From Clostridia bacterium (GTDB taxonomy: Bacteria > Bacillota > Clostridia > Oscillospirales > Acutalibacteraceae), in the NCBI GenBank assembly GCA_017395425.1, contig JAFPUM010000032.1, positions 1-61,249 on the forward strand: 61,249 nucleotides of DNA, given 5' to 3'. Each line of letters begins with the position of its first letter. Position 1 is the first letter of the stretch. The notes under the pieces are model-generated. The model did no database searches. It was not told where the DNA came from and saw only the letters and a list, made by a program, of their open reading frames with translations. Both the position numbers and the translations under genes were made by a program. Of this stretch, positions 1-9,152 are shown piece by piece.

Positions 1-1
1 G

Positions 2-478
2 TTCATGCTCAACGGCGCGGTCACGCTCGGCAACTTTGACGGCGCGAACGTGGAAATTGTGGAGCAGGCAGGCGAAGACAACAACTATATCTTCGGCGCC
101 CGTGTGGAAGATCTTGAAGTGTACGAGAAGGCGGAGAAGAACGAGGATAAATATAATCCCCGCAAGCTGTACAATGATAGCCCCCGCATCCGCAAGGTGC
201 TGGATGTGCTGGTCAACGGCACACTCGACGACGGCGGCACGGGCATGTTCCGTGATCTGTACAATTCACTGCTCGAAGGCGCCCACTGGCATCAGCCGGA
301 TCACTACTATATCCTCCTCGATCTCATTCCCTACTGTGACGCCAAACTCCGCTGCAACGCGGATTATGCGGATCGTCAGGCATTCACCCGCAAGTGCTTC
401 ATGAACATGGCGAATGCCGGCAAGTTCTCCAGCGACCGCACCATTGAGGAGTATGCCAAGGAAATCTGGGGCGTGTAA
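2..478 (+). CDS. glgP: glycogen/maltodextrin phosphorylase, C-terminal part (gene starts before the window)
   Basis: This is the last 158 residues of a GT35 alpha-glucan phosphorylase, which releases glucose-1-phosphate from glycogen or maltodextrins using a pyridoxal phosphate cofactor. The visible part opens in frame with FMLNGAVTLGNFDGANVEI, the conserved stretch next to the cofactor lysine, followed by the usual helical C-terminus (CFMNMANAGKFSSDRTIEEYA). The body of the enzyme lies left of the window, so the start cannot be seen. The maltodextrin-type ABC importer just downstream fits a shared role in glucan breakdown, although a terminator separates them. Whether it is glycogen-specific or maltodextrin-specific cannot be told from this piece. 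Confidence 0.95.
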   Translation, partial: FMLNGAVTLGNFDGANVEIVEQAGEDNNYIFGARVEDLEVYEKAEKNEDKYNPRKLYNDSPRIRKVLDVLVNGTLDDGGTGMFRDLYNSLLEGAHWHQPDHYYILLDLIPYCDAKLRCNADYADRQAFTRKCFMNMANAGKFSSDRTIEEYAKEIWGV

Positions 479-533
479 GTCCCTGATGGCGTTTAGCTAA
501 AATTCACAAAAATAAACGACATTTTCCCCTACG

Positions 534-585
534 ATCGACCGTAACCGGCGGATATTTATTCGCTTGATTACGGTCGATTTTTTTG
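534..585 (+). terminator. Rho-independent terminator after the phosphorylase gene
   Basis: Perfect 11-bp stem, ATCGACCGTAA (534-544) with TTACGGTCGAT (568-578), followed by a run of T. It separates the phosphorylase from the ABC transporter genes. Confidence 0.85.
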
Positions 586-689
586 CGTTTTGATGGGGAA
601 AGTGTGAATTTTGAGGGTTTCTTTTGGCTATTATTTCGGGTATATGCGAAAATAATTTGAATATTGTAAAAAAAATTTAAAAAATCCTA

Positions 690-718
690 TTGACAAATCG
701 TACAATTTGAGGTATCAT
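690..718 (+). promoter_or_regulatory. Vegetative promoter of the sugar transporter operon
   Basis: TTGACA (690-695), a 17-bp spacer and TATCAT (713-718). It sits in an AT-rich stretch about 100 bp upstream of the malE start. The rest of the 479-821 gap holds the preceding terminator and an AT-rich leader with no gene. Confidence 0.75.
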
Positions 719-821
719 ATTCACAGGTTCGGATGAGAATAAAAAGTCTCGATGAAACCTGAGAATTTTTGTGAAAAACGCCGCATGGCGTTTACAAAAA
801 ACAAATGGAGGGTTTATCCAA

Positions 822-2087
822 ATGAAAAGAAGAATTCTCGCACTTTCACTGGCTGCCGCGATGGTAGTCGGCGCTCTCGCAAGCTGCACCGCCAAGACTG
901 AGGAAGTTTCCTCTGTCGTCGAAACCAGAGACGTTAAGCTCACCCTTTGGGGTTCTGAGCAGGATCAGGCTTTCCTGAAGGAAGTCGCTGCTGCTTGGGC
1001 TACCCAGTATGCTGCTGACAATGCTGACGTTGCTTCCGCTACTGTTGACGTCCAGATCAAGGGCGAAGACGTTGCTACTACCGACGCTCTGAATGATATC
1101 GAAGCTGCTGCTGACGTTTTCGGCGTTGCAAATGACCAGCTTGCACAGTTGACCGCTGCAAATGCAATTTATCAGATGCCTGATTCCGTTGTCAGCGATA
1201 TCAAGGCGATTGTCGGTGACTCCTTCCTTGGTTCTACCATGTGCGACGGCAATTACTACGGTTTCCCCTATGCTCCTAACACCGCAGAAATCCTGTTCTA
1301 CAACAAGGAATTCTACACGGATGATGAAGCAAAGAACCTCAACACGATGCTCGAGAAGGATCTCGGCGGCGTGACCAACCTCGCTGTTGACATTGATGAC
1401 CAGTCTTGGAACTCCATGACTTGGTTTGCTACCGCTGGCGCAGAGCTCTATACCGGCGGCGATAAGACTGTCAACACTATGAACAAGCCTGAAGTTACTG
1501 CTATGTTGACCTGGCTGCAGCAGCAGATCCAGGCTAAGAAGATCGTTGATATCGATTCTGCCGATAACGCTGCCGCTATGCTGAAGGATAAGGCTGTCGG
1601 CGCGATCTTCTACGGCGCATGGAACAAGGCTGCGTTCCAGGAAGCTCTCGGCGACAACTATGGCGTTGCTGATCTGCCTTCTGTAACGGTTGACGGCGCT
1701 TGCAACAATCAGCATCTCGTCTGCTTCGGCGGTAATAAGATGCTCGTTCTGAATGCTACCACCAAGGAGCCCGAAGCTGCTCTGTCTCTCGCTCAGGCTA
1801 TCATCAGCGAAGAGAACCAGCTGAAGAGATTCCAGATGGTTCAGCAGACTCCTACTGCTCCGGCACTTGCTACCAATGCTGACATTGCTGCTGATCCCGG
1901 CGTTGCTGCTGAAGTGGCACAGGGTGGTTACACTCTGACCAACCAGCCTCTCAACGGCACTGCTGGTTACTGGGATCTGGAGAAGGCAGTTGTTTCTGAC
2001 CTCTACAAGGGCAACATCACTGCTGATCAGATTCAGGGCAAGCTCGACGAGATGGTTGCTGCAATGCAGGCTAATGTTGGCGCGTAA
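822..2087 (+). CDS. malE: extracellular solute-binding lipoprotein, maltose/maltodextrin type
   Basis: A 421-residue family 1 solute-binding protein of a CUT1 ABC importer, anchored outside the membrane as a lipoprotein. It starts MKRRILALSLAAAMVVGALA followed by the lipidated Cys (lipobox LASC). I chose the ATG at 822 because GGAGG lies at 807-811; an in-frame codon at 771 lacks a ribosome site and would bury the signal peptide. The two permease genes follow, and the neighbouring phosphorylase suggests maltodextrins as ligand, but the ligand itself is inferred. Its codons lean heavily to GCT, ACT and GTT, unlike its GC-rich neighbours, which suggests very high expression. Confidence 0.9.
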   Translation: MKRRILALSLAAAMVVGALASCTAKTEEVSSVVETRDVKLTLWGSEQDQAFLKEVAAAWATQYAADNADVASATVDVQIKGEDVATTDALNDIEAAADVFGVANDQLAQLTAANAIYQMPDSVVSDIKAIVGDSFLGSTMCDGNYYGFPYAPNTAEILFYNKEFYTDDEAKNLNTMLEKDLGGVTNLAVDIDDQSWNSMTWFATAGAELYTGGDKTVNTMNKPEVTAMLTWLQQQIQAKKIVDIDSADNAAAMLKDKAVGAIFYGAWNKAAFQEALGDNYGVADLPSVTVDGACNNQHLVCFGGNKMLVLNATTKEPEAALSLAQAIISEENQLKRFQMVQQTPTAPALATNADIAADPGVAAEVAQGGYTLTNQPLNGTAGYWDLEKAVVSDLYKGNITADQIQGKLDEMVAAMQANVGA

Positions 2088-2168
2088 TTAGGCGTAGCGA
2101 CTCAGACAAGTGGGCGTGAAAGCGTGTAATGCGCGGAAGCGCTTGTAGCTTAGACTATAGTTAATATG

Positions 2169-2210
2169 TAGCCTGAATATATTTTAATAAAATGTATTCA
2201 GGCTACTTTT
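2169..2210 (+). terminator. Intercistronic hairpin between malE and malF
   Basis: Perfect 11-bp stem, TAGCCTGAATA (2169-2179) with TATTCAGGCTA (2195-2205), followed by CTTTT. Such partial terminators commonly let the binding protein be made in excess over the permeases. No separate promoter is obvious before malF, so read-through is likely. Confidence 0.7.
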
Positions 2211-2256
2211 AGCATAAGGCTATTTGTGGAATTTTTTATGAAAGTGAGGAAATCCA

Positions 2257-3615
2257 ATGAGTAAAAAGAACTTGGACGAAAAGATCGAAATACCGGATGA
2301 TCTGATCACAAAATTATCCTACGTTGTTTTCGGTCTCGGCAACATCGTCCATGGTCAGATTGCCAAGGGTATTGCGTTTCTGGCAATTGAAGTCGCTTAC
2401 ATCCTGTTCATGATTGTCGGTGGCTTCCAGAATCTGATCAATCTCGTGACACTCGGTACGGTGCAGACTGGTTGGGTGGAAGTACCCGGTAAGATTATGC
2501 CCGAGTACAGACTGGGCGACAACTCGATGCTGTTCCTGCTCTTCGGCGTGCTGACCGTGATGATTACTGTCGGTGTGGTCTGGACTGGTTATTGCAGCCA
2601 TAAGAGCGCGAAAAATCTTCAGCTCCTCATCAAAAACGGCAAGAAAGTTCCTTCCTTGATGGACGATATCAAGCTGCTTCTTGATCAGAGATTCCATATT
2701 ACACTTCTCTTCCTCCCGATTTGTGGTATTCTCGTTTTCTCCGTACTCCCGCTGATTTACATGATTTGTATCGCATTTACCAACTACGACAGAGATCATC
2801 AGGTTCCTGGTAATCTGTTTGACTGGGTTGGTTTGTCGAACTTCGGCAGTATGCTCGGCGGCGATTCCAGAATGACGACTACCTTCTTCGGCGTTCTGGT
2901 CTGGACGCTGATCTGGGCGTTCTTTGCGACTTTCTCCAACTATTTCCTCGGCATTATTGTGGCGCTTGTCATTAACCAGAAGGGCATCAAGTTCAAGAAG
3001 CTGTGGAGATCGATTCTCGTTTTGACGATTGCTATGCCGCAGTTCATTTCGCTGCTGGTTATGAGAAGCTTCTTCTCTAACTATGGCGTTATCAACAGAG
3101 GCTTGATTAATCTTGGTATCATTCCCAGCATCAATGATACGATTCCGTTCTTCAGCAATCCGACACTTGCCAGAATCGTTATCATCGTTGTGAATATGTG
3201 GATTGGTATTCCCTACACCATGCTGATGTCCAGCGGTATCCTGATGAATATTCCTCAGGATCTGTATGAGGCCGCCACTGTGGACGGTGCCAATGCGGTT
3301 CAGATGTTCTTCAAGATCACCCTGCCGCAGATCATCTTCACCACGACTCCCTATCTGATTACCAGCTTTGTGGGTAACATCAACAACTTCAATGTTATCT
3401 TCCTTCTGACAGCCGGCGGACCTTCCACGTCAGAATACTACTCGGCAGGTAAGACCGACTTGCTTGTTACTTGGTTGTATAAGCTGACGAAGGAGAAGAT
3501 GGACTACAGCTTGGCTTCTACCATCGGTATTTTGATCTTCATCATTTCGGCAACAATGTCTCTGATCACGTATACCAGATCTAAGTCTTACAAAGAGGAG
3601 GATGCTTTCCAGTGA
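2257..3615 (+). CDS. malF: sugar ABC transporter permease, MalF type
   Basis: A 452-residue membrane permease of a CUT1 importer. The N-terminal part carries extra membrane segments and a cytoplasmic stretch before the core, as in MalF/MdxF proteins. The EAA loop that docks the ATPase reads EAATVDGANAVQMFFKITLP at about residues 342-361. It pairs with the MalG-type permease that follows, with which it shares a 4-base overlap. No ATPase gene is nearby, so a shared MsmK-type ATPase elsewhere is probably used. Confidence 0.92.
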   Translation: MSKKNLDEKIEIPDDLITKLSYVVFGLGNIVHGQIAKGIAFLAIEVAYILFMIVGGFQNLINLVTLGTVQTGWVEVPGKIMPEYRLGDNSMLFLLFGVLTVMITVGVVWTGYCSHKSAKNLQLLIKNGKKVPSLMDDIKLLLDQRFHITLLFLPICGILVFSVLPLIYMICIAFTNYDRDHQVPGNLFDWVGLSNFGSMLGGDSRMTTTFFGVLVWTLIWAFFATFSNYFLGIIVALVINQKGIKFKKLWRSILVLTIAMPQFISLLVMRSFFSNYGVINRGLINLGIIPSINDTIPFFSNPTLARIVIIVVNMWIGIPYTMLMSSGILMNIPQDLYEAATVDGANAVQMFFKITLPQIIFTTTPYLITSFVGNINNFNVIFLLTAGGPSTSEYYSAGKTDLLVTWLYKLTKEKMDYSLASTIGILIFIISATMSLITYTRSKSYKEEDAFQ

Positions 3616-4541
3616 GTGCAAACAATCTTACGGCTGTTACAGGCAAAAAGGGCAAAAGCTATGCTGCCCAAAAAAGAGCGGGACTTATTGCCAGCTATAT
3701 CTTCCTCACCGTTCTTTCCATTATCTGGCTCCTGCCGATTTTGTGGGTTGTGCTGACCTCTTTCCGTGTGGAACCCGGTTCGTTTACTGCGGCTTTCTTC
3801 CCGCAGCCCTATTCCTGGGTAGAAGGTACCACGAAATATACGCAGACCTATACGTTCCAGAACTACATCGACCTCTTCACTCCCAGAGACGGCTTTGATT
3901 TCGGTAAGATGTGGGTCAATACCCTCATTGTTGCCGCCATCTCCTGCGTTATCTCCACGCTGTTCGCGGTTGCTACCGCTTACGTTATGTCGAGAATGCG
4001 CTTCAAGATGCGTAAGCCGTTCATGAACATCGCTCTGATCATGGGCATGTTCCCGGGCTTCATGTCGATGATCGCCATCTACTTCATTCTGAAGTCGGTG
4101 GGCATCGAGAAGACCCTGCTCGCTCTGATTCTGGTGTACTCCGGTGCATCGGGCTTGGGCTTCCAGGTCGTTAAGGGCTTCTTCGATACCGTGCCGAAGG
4201 CACTGGACGAAGCTGCCATGATCGACGGCGCCAACAAGGCGACCGTGTTCTTCAAGATCATCCTTCCCATGTCCAAGCCGATTATCGTCTATCAGGCGCT
4301 GACCGCTTTCATGGGACCGTGGATGGACTTCATCTTCGCCCGCTTCCTCATGGGCACCAACTACGACACCTATACTGTGGCAATCGGTCTGTACGATATG
4401 CTTGACAAGACTCGTATCTATGAGTACTTCCGTCAGTTCGCTGCAGGTTCTGTCTGCGTGGCTGTGCCGATCATCATCCTCTTCATGTCGCTCCAGAAGT
4501 ACTATGTTGAGGGCGTTACCGGCGGTGCTGTCAAGGGCTAA
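3612..4541 (+). CDS. malG: sugar ABC transporter permease, MalG type
   Basis: A 309-residue six-span permease that forms the heterodimeric channel with MalF. Its EAA loop reads EAAMIDGANKATVFFKIILP. The start is a GTG whose last bases overlap the malF stop (GTGA), pointing to translational coupling. It is the last gene of the operon, followed by a terminator. Confidence 0.92.
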   Translation: MSANNLTAVTGKKGKSYAAQKRAGLIASYIFLTVLSIIWLLPILWVVLTSFRVEPGSFTAAFFPQPYSWVEGTTKYTQTYTFQNYIDLFTPRDGFDFGKMWVNTLIVAAISCVISTLFAVATAYVMSRMRFKMRKPFMNIALIMGMFPGFMSMIAIYFILKSVGIEKTLLALILVYSGASGLGFQVVKGFFDTVPKALDEAAMIDGANKATVFFKIILPMSKPIIVYQALTAFMGPWMDFIFARFLMGTNYDTYTVAIGLYDMLDKTRIYEYFRQFAAGSVCVAVPIIILFMSLQKYYVEGVTGGAVKG

Positions 4542-4610
4542 TTTCCCGATTCAGTTTTTGCAATTGGATTTCCCTCTGGCAAACCCTTTGGTGTGTTCGT
4601 AAAAACCACA

Positions 4611-4662
4611 AACAAAAGAGAGTCGTTCGACCCGATGTTTCGGGAAGGACGGCTCTTTTTGT
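4611..4662 (+). terminator. Terminator of the malEFG operon
   Basis: Imperfect hairpin from AAAAGAGAGTCGT to GACGGCTCTTTTT, with an inner CCCGA/TCGGG stem, ending in a T run. Confidence 0.75.
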
Positions 4663-4668
4663 GTCAAT

Positions 4669-4711
4669 GCGTAATTCGTAATTCGTAATGCGTAATTTCA
4701 TAATGCGCATA
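4669..4711 (+). repeat. Short tandem GTAATTC/GTAATGC repeat
   Basis: Five near-copies of the 8-mer CGTAATTC/CGTAATGC followed by ATAATGCGCAT. This looks like the small interspersed non-coding repeat common in Oscillospiraceae genomes. Just downstream, CATATTCT at 4725-4732 resembles a sporulation (sigma-E/K) -10 element, but no convincing -35 is placed correctly. Confidence 0.5.
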
Positions 4712-4752
4712 TGTACATTTGCCGCATATTCTGTGGGTAGGAGGCGATGGGT

Positions 4753-5433
4753 ATGCGCTATCAGCGTCATAGATGGAATCCCCACGCACTGCAGCGGAGA
4801 ATATTTCTTGGCACGATATCGTTTTTTTTGATTTTCGCTGCCATCAATATCAGTGTGCGTCCGCTGCTCAAGCGAATGACAGCCGTGCAGGCGGCTTATA
4901 TCACCAATCTTGCCATCAACGAGGCAGCGCAGGAAGTATTGGCGCGGGAGGATATTTTTTACGACCGCTTTGTATCGCTTCACCGGCTGGACAACGGCAC
5001 CATCAGTTCCATGACGACCGATATCCGCGAGATGAATAAATTCAAGACGGCACTGTGCCGGGAGATTCAGTCGAAACTGGGCGAACATTGTGATCGGGAG
5101 GTATCGGTTCCGCTCGGCACGCTGACGGATATCGATCTGCTGTCCGGGCGGGGACCGCGCATCCGCATGAAGATTGAACTGTACGGCAGCGTCAACGCCG
5201 AACTCAAAAGTTCTTTCGAGGACGCGGGCATCAATCAGACCCGCCACCGTATCATCTGCAATGTGAAGGTGGGCGTGTCGGCGATTATTCCGGGTTGTTC
5301 GTCCTATACCGAGGTGGAAAACAGCTTTACGGTATCCGAAACCGTGCTGCTGGGTGAGGTGCCGGATTCGTTTACGCAGGTCAACACGACGGAGGATTTG
5401 TATGACGACATCAATAATTTCATAGACAATTGA
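4753..5433 (+). CDS. yunB: sporulation protein YunB
   Basis: A 226-residue protein of the YunB family, known from Bacillus as a mother-cell sporulation protein of unclear biochemical role. It has one N-terminal membrane anchor (about residues 18-37, IFLGTISFFLIFAAINI), then a family-typical extracellular part with NEAAQEVL, LGTLTDIDLLSGRGPRI and VSAIIPG. ATG codons lie at 4747 and 4753. AGGAGG at 4739-4744 is only 2 bases from the first but 8 from the second, so 4753 is preferred. The gene stands between the transporter operon and ligA. Confidence 0.9.
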   Translation: MRYQRHRWNPHALQRRIFLGTISFFLIFAAINISVRPLLKRMTAVQAAYITNLAINEAAQEVLAREDIFYDRFVSLHRLDNGTISSMTTDIREMNKFKTALCREIQSKLGEHCDREVSVPLGTLTDIDLLSGRGPRIRMKIELYGSVNAELKSSFEDAGINQTRHRIICNVKVGVSAIIPGCSSYTEVENSFTVSETVLLGEVPDSFTQVNTTEDLYDDINNFIDN

Positions 5434-5458
5434 AATTCAAGGTATTTCGGTGTAAAAT
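5430..5458 (+). promoter_or_regulatory. Promoter of ligA
   Basis: TTGAAA (5430-5435), 17-bp spacer, TAAAAT (5453-5458) with an extended TG, starting in the yunB stop region and 47 bp before the ligA start. Confidence 0.65.
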
Positions 5459-5468
5459 AGCAGAGTAG

Positions 5469-7508
<2,040 letters not shown>

Positions 7509-7613
7509 TGCCGTTACCGCTTTTGCCTTTACCAATCGCCATAGAAAAAACGTCATGAAATTTTCCCGACCGGCATATAGTAGTGGTATAAAAATCCGAT
7601 CGGGGTGATATTT

Positions 7614-8108
7614 ATGATGCGTTTTGTAAAGACCATTCGCCTCAGACCCTTGCTGGCGTCGCTGCTGCTGCCGCTGGGATTGGGGAGCGTGGTGGGCGTG
7701 TTTCTGCTGCTGACAGGGCAGTATACCGCCTATGACACGCTGTTCAAGCCGCCGCTGGCGCCGCCGGACTGGGTGTTTGCCGTGGCGTGGACGGTTCTCT
7801 ACACACTGATGGGCATTTCCGCCTATCTGGTGGCGACATCCGACGCGTCCAAGGGCGCAAAGGAAGACGCACTGTGGCAGTATTTCATTCAATTGGTGAT
7901 CAATCTGATCTGGCCGTTTCTGTTCTTTTTCTTTTCGCTGCGGCTGGCGGCGTTCCTGTGGCTGGTGGTGCTGCTGGCAGCGGTGGTACGGATGGTGATT
8001 GCCTTCTGGTTTCTGAGTAAACCCGCGGCACTGCTGCAAATTCCCTATGTGCTTTGGCTGTGTTTTGCCGCCTATCTCAACGGCGCGGTGTATCTGCTGA
8101 ACGGATAA
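7614..8108 (+). CDS. tspO: TspO/MBR family tryptophan-rich membrane protein
   Basis: A 164-residue five-helix membrane protein of the TspO/peripheral benzodiazepine receptor family, which binds porphyrins and other hydrophobic ligands. The family block is seen in KPPLAPPDWVFAVAWTVLY and MGISAYLV. The GTG at 7605 lies inside the ribosome site CGGGGTGA, so the ATG at 7614 is the better start. The hydrophobic N-terminus forms the first helix. Its physiological role in this organism is unknown. Confidence 0.85.
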   Translation: MMRFVKTIRLRPLLASLLLPLGLGSVVGVFLLLTGQYTAYDTLFKPPLAPPDWVFAVAWTVLYTLMGISAYLVATSDASKGAKEDALWQYFIQLVINLIWPFLFFFFSLRLAAFLWLVVLLAAVVRMVIAFWFLSKPAALLQIPYVLWLCFAAYLNGAVYLLNG

Positions 8109-8151
8109 GGGATTTTTATCCAACCGTATCCCGCCCGATTAATGCGTGTTT

Positions 8152-8203
8152 TTTTGCCCATACTTTCTGTGGAAAATGAAGCGGGAAGGAAGTATGGGCA
8201 AAA
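8152..8203 (+). promoter_or_regulatory. Leader hairpin of sigG with the ribosome site in its loop
   Basis: Perfect 14-bp inverted repeat: 8152-8165 (TTTTGCCCATACTT) pairs with 8190-8203 (AAGTATGGGCAAAA). The only good ribosome site, GGGAAGG (8183-8189), is in the 24-nt loop, and the AUG at 8205 begins one base after the stem. No T tract follows, so this is not a terminator. Base pairing would move or hide the ribosome site relative to the start codon. Confidence 0.75.
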
Positions 8204-8204
8204 G

Positions 8205-8972
8205 ATGCAGTACAACAAAGTGGAAATCTGCGGTGTGAACACCGCGGATCTGAAATTGCTGAGCGAGGACGAGAAGATGGCACTGCTGCGTCGGGTGCGG
8301 GAAGGGGACATGGCGGCGCGGGAGGAACTGGTCAAAGGAAATCTGCGGCTGGTGCTGAGTGTGGTGCAGCGGTTCATGAGCCGGGGCGAAAATCCGGATG
8401 ATCTGTTTCAGGTGGGATGTATCGGTCTGATCAAGGCAATAGACAATTTTGACATCACGCTGGATGTCAAATTTTCGACGTATGCGGTGCCGATGGTGAT
8501 CGGGGAGATACGCCGCTACCTGCGGGACAACAACAGTGTGCGGGTGAGCCGTTCCATGCGGGACACGGCGTACAAAGCCATGCAGGTGAAGGAGCGCGTC
8601 ATGAGCGAGCAGGGGCGGGAACCCTCGGTGGAGGAAATTGCCCGCGAACTCGAACTGCGTAAAGAAGACGTGGTGCTGGCGCTGGAAGCCATTGTGGAGC
8701 CGGTGTCGCTCTATGAATCGGTATATTCCGACGGGGGGGACACGATCTATGTGATGGATCAGATAGGCGACACAGAGGACGATACCAGCTGGCTGGAAGA
8801 GATCACCCTTCGCGACGAAATCAAAAAGCTCTCGCCGCGGGAAAAACGGATTCTCACGCTTCGATTTATGCAGGGCAAGACCCAGATGGAAGTGGCGAGT
8901 GAGATCGGCATTTCACAGGCGCAGGTGTCGCGGCTGGAAAAGGGTGCGCTCGGCAAGCTCAAACGTTCCTAG
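8205..8972 (+). CDS. sigG: RNA polymerase sporulation sigma factor SigG
   Basis: A 255-residue forespore sigma factor. It begins MQYNKVEICGVNTADL, the SigG signature NKVEICGV, followed by region 2 (GNLRLVLSVVQRF, DLFQVGCIGLIKAIDNFD, KFSTYAVPMVIGEIRRYLRD), region 3, and region 4 with helix-turn-helix QGKTQMEVASEIGISQAQVS. I start it at 8205 because homology begins there; the frame is open further upstream (8142) but that stretch is unlike the family. A perfect hairpin sits directly before the start. A sigma-G-type promoter is found elsewhere in this window (38,248-38,277). Confidence 0.96.
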   Translation: MQYNKVEICGVNTADLKLLSEDEKMALLRRVREGDMAAREELVKGNLRLVLSVVQRFMSRGENPDDLFQVGCIGLIKAIDNFDITLDVKFSTYAVPMVIGEIRRYLRDNNSVRVSRSMRDTAYKAMQVKERVMSEQGREPSVEEIARELELRKEDVVLALEAIVEPVSLYESVYSDGGDTIYVMDQIGDTEDDTSWLEEITLRDEIKKLSPREKRILTLRFMQGKTQMEVASEIGISQAQVSRLEKGALGKLKRS

Positions 8973-8990
8973 CCGGAACGCTGTATCTGC

Positions 8991-9058
8991 ATGAAGAGTG
9001 AAGAACTGCGTTATTTTCACGCAATTCTTCGCTCTTCACTCTTCACACTTTACACTCC
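8991..9058 (+). repeat. GAAGAGTGAAGAA-type hairpin repeat downstream of sigG
   Basis: GAAGAGTGAAGAACTGCGT (8993-9011) pairs imperfectly with ACGCAATTCTTCGCTCTTC (9019-9037), and ACTCTTCACACTTTACACTC follows. It may terminate sigG transcription, but there is no T tract, and the simple sequence resembles a dispersed non-coding repeat. Confidence 0.5.
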
Positions 9059-9097
9059 GCACGCGAATGCGAAGGCGGAAATTATTTTTAAAATCTA

Positions 9098-9126
9098 TTG
9101 CTATTTTGCCGGGAATTTGTTATAAT
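9098..9126 (+). promoter_or_regulatory. Promoter of the TPR-GGDEF gene
   Basis: TTGCTA (9098-9103), 17-bp spacer, TATAAT (9121-9126), 26 bp before the TTG start. Confidence 0.75.
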
Positions 9127-9152
9127 GTAACAAACGACAAGGGGTGATCATT

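Noticed and set aside
4531-5247. Minus-strand frame covering yunB
   Set aside because: It passes through the GTAATTC repeat (giving MKLRITNYELRI, a typical translation of that repeat) and through a terminator, with no homology.
8152-8203. Hairpin before sigG read as a terminator of tspO
   Set aside because: No T tract follows on the plus strand, and the ribosome site and start codon of sigG are built around it.
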